Shown here: in pieces, positions 17,915 to 27,373 of the stretch
Layout of the letters: each line of letters starts with the position of its first letter
How positions within the stretch are numbered: the first letter of the stretch is position 1
Source of the DNA: Sphingomonas changnyeongensis
Lineage (GTDB): Bacteria > Pseudomonadota > Alphaproteobacteria > Sphingomonadales > Sphingomonadaceae
Length of the DNA: 64,000 bases
Reading direction: 5' to 3'
Assembly (NCBI RefSeq): GCF_009913435.1
Contig: NZ_CP047895.1
Coordinates: 2,240,501-2,304,500 of the forward strand
Notes under the pieces: model-generated
Seen by the model: only the letters and a program-made list of their open reading frames with translations
Databases searched by the model: none
What the model was told of the DNA's origin: nothing
Made by a program: the position numbers and the translations under genes

Positions 17915-17996
17915 GGAACGCCGTCCCGGTCGGGGCATAACGCCCAGGCCGAACGAAGAATGCGCGGGCCGCCACGGCGCGGCCCGCGTTTTTTTT
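17850..17996. repeat. Dispersed duplication, copy 1: 3' end of TonB receptor gene plus terminator
   Basis: The last roughly 20 codons of the receptor gene, its stop and the following terminator hairpin recur at 26304-26444. The match includes 42 identical bases at 17888-17929 against 26342-26383. Copy 1 is the functional one, with an intact frame and T tract. Confidence 0.85.
17963..17996 (+). terminator. Rho-independent terminator after TonB receptor gene
   Basis: A 9-bp G+C stem (CGCGGGCCG / CGGCCCGCG) with an 8-base loop is followed directly by eight Ts (17989-17996). This is a canonical intrinsic terminator and separates the receptor transcript from the lipoprotein gene. The remaining bases 17997-18222 hold no recognised feature and probably carry the promoter of the lipoprotein gene. 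Confidence 0.88.
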
Positions 17997-18222
17997 GAGG
18001 AAGGCCCGGAGTGGCACCGCATGACGCGCTGCCGCCGGGGCCATAACACCGATCTTCCCCAAACCGAGCCACCGGACCGAAGCGCCAAAACCCCGCGAGA
18101 TCGCCCAACTCGCTTGAGACTGGTTCCAAAATGGTCGCTTTTTCTGTGCGTTGACCGCCAATCCGGACGTTGATTGAAGCGCGGGAGATTGCCATGACCG
18201 CCGCAAACACAAGGGGGCGTAA

Positions 18223-21200
18223 ATGCGCAGCGTTTCGGTCGCATCGGTTATTGCTAGTCTGTTTACCCTGGCGGCGTGCGGGGGTGGCGGTGGCGGGTCG
18301 GGTGTCAACCCTACGCCCGCGCCCCCGGTTGCGTCGCCCTCACCCAGTCCGAGCCCCGCCCCGGCACCAAGTCCTGCGCCAGCCCCGGCACCAAGTCCTG
18401 CGCCAGCCCCGGCACCAAGCCCTGCGCCCGCACCGGCGCCAAGCCCTGCGCCCGCACCGAGCCCGGCGCCGGCAGCGCCGCCACTCAACAACACATCCCT
18501 TGCCCCGATCCTGTTGTCCGACACCTTTCCGGCTGAAGCGTCGCGGGTGACGGCAACCTATTCTGCGGGCGGCATTGTCGCTGCCAACCGGCCGACGGCA
18601 CCCGTGCCTTTGTCGGTCCAATACGATGCCTCGGCCCGCAGCTATGCGATCCTTTCGGGCCAGGATACGCTTGCGACGCTGCAGACACAGGGTTCGGGCG
18701 CCATCGACGGCAACCCGATCTTCGACGTGTTTCGCGCGATCGGCGGCCTTGTGACCAGCACATTGAGCCTCACGCGAACGGGCGAGACCAGCCGTTACGG
18801 CACCCGCTTCGTGGCCGGCGGCACCCTGCAGAACAGCGAACCATTTGCCGGATCGACTCTCAACCAGCTGACGAGTTTCGTATTCGGCCTGCGAACAGCG
18901 GAGGCTGAGGTGCCGCGCACGGGCAGTGCGAGCTTCGGTGTCGGCCTCCTGGGCGCGCTGACCGGGTTGAATGACTTTCAGCCCATCACCGGCAGCGGGC
19001 TGCTGACACTCGATTTCAGCACCGGCCGCACCACCGGCAATGGTGTCGCATCAACCCGTTTCGCAACCTTCTCGGGCTTTTCATCCCCCAGCTATTTCCG
19101 GTGGTCGACAAACGGCAACTTCTCGGTGGCATCGAACAGGCTGCAGGGAGACATCCAGCTCGAGCTCAATCCGGGATCGCCTTTGCCGGGAACGATCGAA
19201 GGCCGGCTGTTCGGCCCGTCGGGCAGCGAGCTGGGGGCGTCGTTCAGCGCCGGCTTCGGCCAGCAGATGGCGGCAGGCACATTGACCGGCACGCGCGGCA
19301 CAGCCGCGCCGGCATTTGAAACGCTTGCAACGCTGCTATCGAACACCAGTCTGCAGCAGTTGGAGACGGAGGTTCTTTACGACGCGTCGGCAACTGCCGG
19401 GCGGTTCACGGCCACTGGCGTCCGGCCGATATCACAAAGCGAAATCCGCATCCGCACGCTTGGCCCAGACGCGCAGGCGATCGAAATGTTCGCAAACCCG
19501 CTGACGCCGGCAACACGGGTCGATGCACTGTCGGACCCGCTGTTCGTCGCCTATCGCAACACCGGCACAACCTTCCCCACCGTCCGAACGACGCGGCTTT
19601 ATCGTTACATGACGCCGAACCCGGAACTGGCGCTGACCTACTCGACGTTCGCCATGACCGAAATGGACCTGGGCAACCAGTTCATTGACTATACGACGGT
19701 TTTCGGGCTCGCAACCGGGTTCGTTAATGCACCGCGTAGTGGCAGCGGCGTCTATCAGGGCGTGCTTCATGGCACCGCTGTTGGTGCCGGTCCGGATGGC
19801 GACAGGTTCAGCCTGCAGGGTAGCGCCCGGCTTGAGTTCGACTGGCAGGCGCAGACGATCGGTGGGCGGCTTTCGCCGGTCGCCACCAACCTGCGCACCA
19901 GAACCGCAACGCCGCTCGGCGACTTTACGCTGCGCGGTTCAACCCCGTTCCTGTCGGCTTCGTTCGATGCGGTCATCAGCGGACAGCCAGGTGCTGCGGG
20001 TCGGCTGAAGGGCGCGTTCTACGGCCCCAATGCCGAAGAGGCCACGGGTGCGTTCTCGCTGTTCACGCCGGGCGCGGGCACCGTGCTCGCAGCGCAGGGC
20101 GCGGTCGCGACCCGGCTGATTTCAACCGGCCCGTCATCGGGGCAGCCGGTGGGAACACCGCCACCCCGGGTTCCGCTGACCGAGCCATGGCCGACACCGC
20201 TCAATCCCGGCCTCGACAACCTGACGGCGAGCGAGACCTTCCTGGCCGATGCAAGACGGGCGAGTCTCTTCTACCCCTTCTCCGGAACCAGCGCTCTGAC
20301 TTCGGAGGAAGGGCAACTTACCGTCAGCTTCGATGCGGCAACGGGCAGCTACACGGTATCGTCGCCCGGCTCCCCTGCCCTGCCGGCAGCCAGCGAGACC
20401 TTCGCACCCGCGACGCGCGACATTGCCGCCAGCAACTCTGGCACGACCATTTTCCGGACCGCCAACGGTAGCACGCGCAACGAACTTAGGCTGAGCGTGG
20501 CGGGCGCCCAGGGCCTGATCGGAACCCGCCATGTTGGTGGGGGCATCTGGCGCCAGATCGACACTCAGGGCGGTATCGAACGCAACACGCTGCACGGGTT
20601 CACCTTTGGCTATCGCACCCCGAATGTCGACATCCCCCGAGCCACGGCGGCCGATTTTGCAATCGCGATCGAAGCACTGCAGCCGATGCAGGACGGACTG
20701 CGCCTGCTGAACGGCACCGGCATGCTCCGCATCGACTGGGCATCGGGACAGATGGTCGGTGTCGGGACCTCAATCGTCCGGGGTGAACTTGACAATGGAG
20801 CACCCCGCGCAACGTTGGCGGGCTTCACGCTGGAGGGGCGCACGACGTCGATCAATCTTTTTCAGACGTCGCTGAGCATCCGGAATGTATCGTCGGCCTT
20901 CGGCCAAGGCTATTTCTATGGCCCGGGCGGCAGCGAACTGGGGAGCGCGCTGACCTTTGGTACGGGAGGTGCACCGGGAACGGTGTTCAGCGGCTATCTG
21001 ATCGGCGCGCGCGGAACCAGCGCACCGCCGCCCGAGACGCTCGCCCGACTGCGCGATGCGGCCAGCCTGGACAGCCAGAGCGCCGGGATCGACTATGTGC
21101 GCGGCACGGGCAGTCCGACGACGGTCGGCCAGGCGTCGACCGTGCTGGATAGCGGCCGGGTCCGGTTGTTCCCCGGAACCGGCATCACCCAGTTCTCCCA

Positions 21201-21852
21201 ACGCGATCTGCCGGCCGCAGCAGCAACCGAAGTCGGCCCGTCCAGCCGCGTGGCGGCGGAAAGCGATGCCCGCTTCACCACCTATCGCGTCACCGGCGGC
21301 AACGGGGTCACCACCTGGCGGGTCTATAACAGCGGTGCGGGCAATGATCAGCTTGCGCTGAGCTATGCCAGCTTCGCCCAGATGGAGTTTGCGGGAACGA
21401 ACGGCGCGGCTGCGGACCGGTCGATCATGTTCGGCCTCGGCACACCGCTCGATCGCATTCCGCGCACGGGCAGCGCGACCTATAACGGGGTCGTCCACGG
21501 CACCGCCGCAGGGCTTGGTGCCGCAGGGCAAGACCGCTTCCTGCTGGCCGGAACCGGGCGGCTGGAGGTTGACTGGGCATCATTCGGCTTCGGGGCCACG
21601 CTGAACCTGAGCGCGACGAACCTGCGCACGAACACAAACGTCACCATGGATCCGCTGATCGTCAATAACGGGTCAATATCGGGCGGCAGCCTGTCGGGTA
21701 TGTTTGGCGGCATATATTCGGGCGATTTCCGGGGCGCATTCTTCGGGCCCGATGCCAACGAGGCGGCGGCACATATGCGGTTCACGTCCACCCCGGCGGG
21801 GACGCTGCCGGGCCTGGCCGGCCAGGCCGCCTTTGTGGGCCGGCGGCAGTAA
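18223..21852 (+). CDS. Giant four-lobed TbpB-like, Slam-dependent surface lipoprotein (predicted)
   Basis: A 1209-residue lipoprotein. The lipobox LAAC places the lipidated Cys at residue 19, followed by a Gly tract and a Pro/Ala/Ser spacer to about residue 87 (PAPAPSPA repeats). The rest is beta-rich with four modules, each ending in an x-(F/Y)-GPxxxE-type barrel hairpin: RLFGPSGSELGAS (about 327), GAFYGPNAEEATG (about 597), GYFYGPGGSELGS (about 895) and GAFFGPDANEAAA (about 1171). That motif is the hallmark of the beta-barrels of TbpB and related Slam-dependent lipoproteins. TbpB has two such lobes; here a two-lobe unit (about 95-645) seems duplicated (about 665-1209). The gene lies 6 bases upstream of a Slam-like gene. 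Surface display and ligand capture are inferred. Confidence 0.8.
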   Translation: MRSVSVASVIASLFTLAACGGGGGGSGVNPTPAPPVASPSPSPSPAPAPSPAPAPAPSPAPAPAPSPAPAPAPSPAPAPSPAPAAPPLNNTSLAPILLSDTFPAEASRVTATYSAGGIVAANRPTAPVPLSVQYDASARSYAILSGQDTLATLQTQGSGAIDGNPIFDVFRAIGGLVTSTLSLTRTGETSRYGTRFVAGGTLQNSEPFAGSTLNQLTSFVFGLRTAEAEVPRTGSASFGVGLLGALTGLNDFQPITGSGLLTLDFSTGRTTGNGVASTRFATFSGFSSPSYFRWSTNGNFSVASNRLQGDIQLELNPGSPLPGTIEGRLFGPSGSELGASFSAGFGQQMAAGTLTGTRGTAAPAFETLATLLSNTSLQQLETEVLYDASATAGRFTATGVRPISQSEIRIRTLGPDAQAIEMFANPLTPATRVDALSDPLFVAYRNTGTTFPTVRTTRLYRYMTPNPELALTYSTFAMTEMDLGNQFIDYTTVFGLATGFVNAPRSGSGVYQGVLHGTAVGAGPDGDRFSLQGSARLEFDWQAQTIGGRLSPVATNLRTRTATPLGDFTLRGSTPFLSASFDAVISGQPGAAGRLKGAFYGPNAEEATGAFSLFTPGAGTVLAAQGAVATRLISTGPSSGQPVGTPPPRVPLTEPWPTPLNPGLDNLTASETFLADARRASLFYPFSGTSALTSEEGQLTVSFDAATGSYTVSSPGSPALPAASETFAPATRDIAASNSGTTIFRTANGSTRNELRLSVAGAQGLIGTRHVGGGIWRQIDTQGGIERNTLHGFTFGYRTPNVDIPRATAADFAIAIEALQPMQDGLRLLNGTGMLRIDWASGQMVGVGTSIVRGELDNGAPRATLAGFTLEGRTTSINLFQTSLSIRNVSSAFGQGYFYGPGGSELGSALTFGTGGAPGTVFSGYLIGARGTSAPPPETLARLRDAASLDSQSAGIDYVRGTGSPTTVGQASTVLDSGRVRLFPGTGITQFSQRDLPAAAATEVGPSSRVAAESDARFTTYRVTGGNGVTTWRVYNSGAGNDQLALSYASFAQMEFAGTNGAAADRSIMFGLGTPLDRIPRTGSATYNGVVHGTAAGLGAAGQDRFLLAGTGRLEVDWASFGFGATLNLSATNLRTNTNVTMDPLIVNNGSISGGSLSGMFGGIYSGDFRGAFFGPDANEAAAHMRFTSTPAGTLPGLAGQAAFVGRRQ
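18358..18478 (+). repeat. 24-bp tandem repeat encoding the Pro/Ala/Ser stalk
   Basis: About five near-copies of a 24-base unit (CCCCGGCACCAAG followed by TCCTGCGCCAG, with a few substitutions) encode eight-residue units of the type PAPAPSPA. The first two full units are identical and later ones diverge. The unit length is a multiple of three, so slippage would lengthen or shorten the stalk without breaking the frame. Confidence 0.85.
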
Positions 21853-21858
21853 ACCCGC

Positions 21859-23169
21859 ATGCCAGGCTGGTTAGCGGCAGCGGCCTTCGCCGCCACCCAA
21901 AGCATGCCGGTCGCACCGGCGGCTGAACTGACGGGCCTCAACCCGGCCCAGCTGTTCGCGCTGGCGGAACGCGCCCGCGCGAATGGCCGGCCACGTGACG
22001 CGCAAACCCTGCTCGAAGCACTCACGACCGATCCTGACCCGGAAATCCGCGCGGAGGCGCGGTTCCGGCTTGCCGGGCTGCTGGAAGCGCAGGGCCGACG
22101 CGCCGAGGCGGCGACGCTGCTCCGCCGGATCCTTGATGAAAAACCTGACGCTGCGCGCGTGCGGGTGGAGCTCGCGCGGCTGTTGACGGCGATGGGTGAC
22201 ACCGGTGCGGCCGCGCGTGAACTGCGCCAGGCGCAGGCCGCCGGCCTGCCACCCGACATTGCCCGCATCGTCGATCAGTTCCGCACCGCGCTGCGCTCGC
22301 GCGCGCCGATCGGTGCCACTTTCGAGATTGCGATTGCGCCTGACAGCAACGTCAACCGGGCCACCGGTCGTCAGACGCTCGACACCGGACTGTTCCCGAT
22401 CGAACTGAGCCCGGATGCCCGCGCCCGCTCCGGCATCGGTGTTGCGCCGTCGGGCCAGCTTTATCTGCGCCTGCCACTGTCGTCGCGCCTGAGCGTGCTT
22501 CCCCGCCTGAGTGGCAGCGCGCGGCTCTATGAGGAGGACAGTTTCAACGACATTCAGATCGAACCCAAAATCGGGCTCGAACACCAAGGCGCCGATGGCA
22601 GCCGTGTAACCCTGTCGGGCGGCCATGACTGGCGCTGGTTCGGCGGCTCCATCTTTTCACGTGCCCGCAGCGTGACGATCGACTGGCTGCGCCCGATCGG
22701 CCGCCGCGGGCAACTGACCGCGAGCGCCGGGACCAGCTGGGCACGCTTTCCGCGCAACAGCGGCCAGGACGGCACCGGCCATCAGATCTCGGCAACCTAT
22801 GAGTTCGCGGTCAGCGCACGCGCCGGGGCTGCGCTGACCCTGAGCGGCGCACGGCAGGAAGCCCGGGATCCGGGATTCGCAAGCTGGTCCGGCGGCCTGT
22901 CGGCCCTCTATTTCCACCAGCTCGGCCGGGCGAGCCTGTTCGGATCGGCTGCCATCCGCCGGCTGGCGGGCGACGGCCCGCTGTTCATTTTCCCGCAGCC
23001 CCGGCGCGAATGGTTCCTGCGCGGGGTGGTCGGCGGCACGTTCCGCCAGCTGAGCGTGCGCGGCTTTGCCCCCGTCGTCCGTGTCGTGGCAGAACGCAAC
23101 ATCTCGACAGTCGGCTTGTTCGATTATCGCCGACTGGCGGTCGAGGCCGGCCTGAGCCGCACATTCTGA
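21859..23169 (+). CDS. Slam-type surface lipoprotein assembly modifier (TPR plus DUF560 barrel)
   Basis: A 436-residue outer-membrane protein. A short signal peptide (WLAAAAFAATQSMPVAPAA) precedes about 120 residues of TPR helices (LFALAERARANGRPRDAQTL, RVRVELARLLTAMGDTGAA). From about residue 150 a 14-strand-type barrel starts with FEIAIAPDSNVNRATGRQTL, a Slam/DUF560 signature in style, and ends in SRTF with terminal Phe. Slam proteins translocate lipoproteins carrying TbpB-like barrels to the cell surface in Neisseria and other proteobacteria. ATG 21859 follows the lipoprotein stop by 6 bases, so the two genes are co-transcribed and very likely partners. The assignment is by architecture and context. 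Confidence 0.85.
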   Translation: MPGWLAAAAFAATQSMPVAPAAELTGLNPAQLFALAERARANGRPRDAQTLLEALTTDPDPEIRAEARFRLAGLLEAQGRRAEAATLLRRILDEKPDAARVRVELARLLTAMGDTGAAARELRQAQAAGLPPDIARIVDQFRTALRSRAPIGATFEIAIAPDSNVNRATGRQTLDTGLFPIELSPDARARSGIGVAPSGQLYLRLPLSSRLSVLPRLSGSARLYEEDSFNDIQIEPKIGLEHQGADGSRVTLSGGHDWRWFGGSIFSRARSVTIDWLRPIGRRGQLTASAGTSWARFPRNSGQDGTGHQISATYEFAVSARAGAALTLSGARQEARDPGFASWSGGLSALYFHQLGRASLFGSAAIRRLAGDGPLFIFPQPRREWFLRGVVGGTFRQLSVRGFAPVVRVVAERNISTVGLFDYRRLAVEAGLSRTF

Positions 23170-23226
23170 CCATAGCGCGCCCGGCATGAAAGCGATCGGC
23201 GGAACCCGGCCGTTTCCGCAGCAGAT

Positions 23227-26177
23227 CTAGGCCGCTTTCACGCCGGTATCGTCCGCGCCGCGCGAGAGCTGGCGCGAATAGACCCAGCCAATGCCGATCA
23301 GGCTGAAGCCGAGCGCCATGAAGCTGGCGATCCGCAGCAGGCCCTCGAGCCTTGCAGCGTCGATCAGAAACACCTTGATCACCGCCACCAGCATCAGCAC
23401 CAGCGAGCCGATCCGCCAGCTGCGCGACGCGCGCAACGATCCCCACCAAAGGAAGCCAAGCGCCAGCAGGATCCCGATCAGCGAAATCAGCAGACTTTCG
23501 GTCGGCCCGATGCCGTGCGCGGTCAGCACAGATCCGGCGAAGGCCTGCCGGAGGAGCGAGAAAGCGAGCAGCGTAATCAGCACCATTGCCGCCGCATCGC
23601 CTGCGGTCCGGGCGGCGGGAGGCGCGTCATCCCATTGCCGGTGCCCGATCCGGAGCGCGACGATCGCGGCCAGATAGGCCGGGGGCAGCCAGTTAACGAT
23701 TGGGATCGGGCCGACATGCTGGAGTGCCCATAGCGGATTGTGGAGGAACAGGGTGAACATCGCGAAATGCGCCAGCGCCGCTGTCGCAAGCCCCAGGCTG
23801 ACGGGGCGTCGCAGCCCTGCCGGCAGGCTCCGTCCGGCGGCATAGGCCCCCGCGACCAGCAGGGCCTGCCAGATGCTGCGTTCGCCCATGCCATGGTCCT
23901 CGAACTGGACCGGCGAGGTGATGGCAAAGATCTGCTTGTAGAGGCTGTGGAGCGCGATCATGCCGGGAACCGCCAGTCCGGCCAATCCATGCGCGCGGAG
24001 GTTGGCCGGCAGATCCCGCCCCTTTGTCAGCAGCATCGCCAGCGCCACAACCAGCGGCGCGACACGCAGCACGATATCGAGCGGCTTGACGGCCGAGGTC
24101 ACCATGAACGGGGCACCAGTGAGCGCCATGATCCCGCCAGTCGCCCATCCGATCAGCGGCTCCAGGCTCCAGATGGCCGTGATGGCGAGCGCGGTCCCCC
24201 ATGCCGCCACGCGCTGCGGGACGACGACGAACAGTCCACTGGCGAAGATTGCGGCGATCCACGCCAGTGCCGCGCTCGGCAGCAGCTGCGCGGCAAGGCC
24301 GTAGCCGAGCGCCACGGCCAGCGTTTCTCCGACCGACCGTGACAGTGCGGGGCGGGAGAGGCGCGCCTTCGCGGCAAAGATCGTGCCCGCCGCCGCCCAT
24401 CGCAGGCCGGCGCGCAGCATGTCCACGGGCTCGGCAAGGTTGCCAAGCTGGGACAGCTCCACACTGAAATCGGGCGTCACGGCCAGCGCGGTCAGCGCCA
24501 TCGCCGCCCCCAGCCAGGCCGCCGCATGCAGCGCCGGCGCATCGCGGCGCGCCTCGCACCACAGCAGCGGACCAGTTGCTAAGAGTGCCATCGCCGGGGC
24601 CAGCCACGCGGGGGTGACGAGCAGCAGCGCACCGAACGCGAGCATCACCGCCGGGACGAGCACGGTCAGCACCGTGCGCGTCTCGCCTTCCTGCCCGCGG
24701 CGCCACATCAGCATGAAGGCTGTCGCCGGAATGACCGCCAGCACCGCAACGGTGGCCGCGAGCAGCGGCGCGAAATCATCAGCCTGCCCGAAGCCGAACC
24801 GGCCATAGATGGCCAGCGCCATGACCAGCGAGACCAATGACAGCTGCGCCAGATCGAGCGGCTGCGCGCGCCCACGCACATGGTGCGCGAGCGGGACGCC
24901 GGCGAAAATCGCCACCTGCGCAAAGGCGACCAGCGCGAAGAATCCGTCGTCGGGATCGGGCCAGACGAACAGCAGCCACAGCCCCAGCCCGGCGGTCACC
25001 AGCGTCCCCGGTCGCAGCGCCTCGAACCGCCACCCCAGTGCGGTCAGCGCCGCGCCGATCAGCAGGTAAAGCCCCAGGTGAGCGGCGCAAAGCCCGCATC
25101 GCTGACCATCACTGCCATCTGCAGGGTCGCGATCCCGCCCGCCGCGAGCTGGGGGAGCGTGGGGCCGCCGCGCGACTGGAGAAAGGCCGGCAGCACTGCG
25201 CCCAGCACCACCAGATAGATCCCCAGCGCCGCGAGGTCCGACGTGCTGGAAACGCCCGCGACCATCATCAGCACGCCCCAGCCAAGGCCGGCCGCGAGCG
25301 CCGCATAACTCATCCAGCGTTGCCGCTGGCGCGCGCCGGTCCATGTCAGTCCGCCCGTGATCAGCGCGAGGTAGAAGGAGAGCAGCGGCACATTGCCGCT
25401 GTCGCTTTCGACCAGCAGTGGGGCAGCAAAGCCCCCGACCAGCCCGATCACCGCGCTCGGCAGGCCAAATCGGAACGAGAGCCCGATCGCCGCTATCGTC
25501 ACGCCGCCAAGGCCGAGAAATGCCGGCCCCGCACCGATCAGGCCATAGGTCGTGCCCGCAAGATAGAAGGCACCGTAAAGCGTCGCCAGCCCCGCCCCCG
25601 CGAGCGCCTGCCTGACTCGCGGATCGGCAAGCCGTGCATCAAGACGGAAGGCGGCCTCCGCCGCTGCAAGCAGACCGAGGCCGAAGACGAAGCTCATCGC
25701 CACCCGCACCGGCGGGGTCAGCAATCCTGCCTCGATCGAGAAACGGACGAGGAATATGCCGGCGATTGCCAGTGCGAAGCCGCCGCCCCAGATCGGGAGT
25801 CGGCGTCCGAATATGTCCTCGAAATCGAAGGTGAAGCCACCGGCCGGTGCTTCCGGAAGCGCTTCGTCGAGCGCGGCAGCGGCAATGGGGGCGCTCGCTA
25901 CCGGTTCCGGGGCTGCAGGCTCGGACGGGCGGCTCTCGCTCGGGGCCGGACCGGGCACGCTCGCTGGTGGCATTGGGGCTTGCTTGGCCCATGGCGCGGA
26001 CGGCGCTTCGGCGGCTGCCCTGATCTGGTGGATGTCGTCCTGCTCCGGCGCGCGGAGTGCATCGCGCAGATTCTCGAGCTCAAGCGAAAGGCGGGAAACG
26101 CGCTGTTGCAGCCTGTCGATCCGCAGCCACGCGGCTCCGATCAGGCCGACAATCAGAAGAGTGATGAAAATGCCCAT
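23227..26177 (-). pseudogene. DUF2339 multi-spanning membrane protein, one-base frameshift
   Basis: The N-terminal frame runs from 26177 to 25059 and the C-terminal frame from about 25075 to 23227. They join at the G4 run (plus-strand C4 at 25072-25075), where one more G gives a continuous LTWGLYLLIGAAL and a protein of about 983 residues. The N-terminus has one membrane helix (GIFITLLIVGLIGAAWL), a coiled coil and a Pro/Ala-rich linker, then more than twenty hydrophobic helices. DUF2339 proteins are large inner-membrane proteins of unknown function. ATG 26177 follows GGGGGG on the coding strand. Uninterrupted frames elsewhere suggest a sequencing under-call instead of decay. It is convergent with the Slam gene. 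Confidence 0.8.
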
Positions 26178-26303
26178 GATCCCCCCGGCCCTCATCGCCA
26201 AGCTTCAAACGCTTTGCAATCACGAGATCGGCTGGCGGGGCACGGGGACGCGTTCCCGATTGTCGGAGATACCCGTAATGCTCCCCGCGCGGCAATCACT
26301 GGG

Positions 26304-26444
26304 GCGTCATCGCCGGGTGAACGATCAACCCGCGAACCGTTTCGGCCGCGGTCCGGTTCAACTTCTGAGGAACGCCGTCCCGGCCGGGGCATGACGCCCC
26401 GGCCGGGCTCATCAATGCGCGGGCCGCCAACTGTCCCGGCCCGC
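26304..26444 (+). pseudogene. Relic of the 3' end of a TonB receptor gene (duplication copy 2)
   Basis: The sequence repeats the end of the receptor gene at 15401-17914: GVIAG, then a TGA in place of the Arg codon, then TINPRTVSAAVRFNF and stop. It continues into the downstream flank and the terminator stem (GCGGGCCG / CGGCCCGC at 26419-26444) but lacks the T tract. Differences from copy 1 within the coding part are mostly third-base changes, so the copy derives from a once-coding paralogue. Nothing upstream of it matches the receptor. Confidence 0.85.
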
Positions 26445-26673
26445 CAATCACCATATATTCGACGCTACCGAGCATGTCCTGCCGACCAAAATCTAAGACA
26501 AGCCATTGATGTGCTGACTATATGCGCCTGGCACATATGAAAATGACGCATGACAAAGCGGGGGTGTTTGCTCCGCTTCGTTTTGAGACAGGCCAGAATT
26601 TCATCTTGACGATCATCTCATCTTCGACGACCCCGGAAATCCACCGTGACTGGTCTGCTGACTTGGGGGCATT
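26445..26673. other. Intergenic region upstream of PEP-CTERM gene
   Basis: About 230 bases, noticeably A+T-richer than the surroundings. It contains a weak hairpin (AAGCGG / CCGCTT at 26556-26578 followed by CGTTTT) and an ATATG/CATAT dyad near 26520-26538. No gene is supported. It probably contains the promoter of the PEP-CTERM gene, whose ATG is preceded by GGGGG. Confidence 0.4.
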
Positions 26674-27198
26674 ATGAAAATCAGACATGTCTTGATGAGT
26701 GCGATTGCGCTGGGTTCGGCAGCCTTGTCGGCACCCGCATCGGCCGCCGTTATTTATGATTGGTCGGGCTCATCGACAGGCGGCGGCGTCCGCATGGAAG
26801 CCTCTTTTTCATTTCAGAGTGATAGCCCGCTTGGCGACGAGCAGATCCTCAATCTCAGCACGGCAAATTGCGTGTTCCGCCTGAATGGTTCCAATGTTGG
26901 GTGCGCACGCATCATCATGGGGCGTTCGTTCGGTGTGAACTTGAACTCCATCAGTGTCATGGCAAACCCGGTTGGCATCGTTGCCTTCTCGATCAACAGC
27001 GGATTTACGCTGGCATCGCTTGACACCACCGGGTCTTATCAGTCGATCAACGGCAGCCCTTCGACCCTGACGGTGACCAACACCGCTCCCGCTGTGCCGG
27101 AACCTGCGACCTGGGCCATGCTTATTGTCGGCTTCGGCCTGATCGGTGGCACGCTGCGTCAACCGAAAGCCTCGACCGCAGCGACATCGCACGCGTAA
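26674..27198 (+). CDS. PEP-CTERM sorting-domain protein
   Basis: A 174-residue secreted protein: Sec signal (MSAIALGSAALSAPASA), a beta-rich body with one likely disulfide (ANCVFRLNGSNVGCARI), and a C-terminal PEP-CTERM tail (VPEPATWAMLIVGFGLIGG followed by Arg). The PEP motif, hydrophobic segment and basic cluster are processed by exosortase, linking the protein to the outer surface or exopolysaccharide matrix. No exosortase gene is in the window. The tail after the basic residue is unusually long (about ten residues). It is a monocistronic gene with its own terminator. Confidence 0.88.
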   Translation: MKIRHVLMSAIALGSAALSAPASAAVIYDWSGSSTGGGVRMEASFSFQSDSPLGDEQILNLSTANCVFRLNGSNVGCARIIMGRSFGVNLNSISVMANPVGIVAFSINSGFTLASLDTTGSYQSINGSPSTLTVTNTAPAVPEPATWAMLIVGFGLIGGTLRQPKASTAATSHA

Positions 27199-27223
27199 CT
27201 GCATTCCGCAACGCGATGAATGA

Positions 27224-27255
27224 AACCCCGCTGGAGAGATCCGGCGGGGTTTTTT
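27224..27255 (+). terminator. Rho-independent terminator of PEP-CTERM gene
   Basis: An 8-bp stem (AACCCCGC / GCGGGGTT) with a 12-base loop runs into a T tract (27250-27255), starting 26 bases after the stop codon. It has canonical intrinsic-terminator form. Confidence 0.85.
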
Positions 27256-27373
27256 GACTCACGCTCGGCACCGGCCAGATATCGCAGACCCCGGCCCGCG
27301 GGACGCAAGCGTCGCACAGCCCGCGACAAACAACATATCGCGCGCCTGAGCGGCGAACTGGCGGATCGGAAAA

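Noticed and set aside
18358..18478. CRISPR array
   Set aside because: The repeats are contiguous without spacers and encode a Pro/Ala/Ser stalk in frame.
26419..26444. Active terminator after the receptor relic
   Set aside because: The stem is present but the T tract seen in copy 1 is gone, and nothing is transcribed into it from the left.
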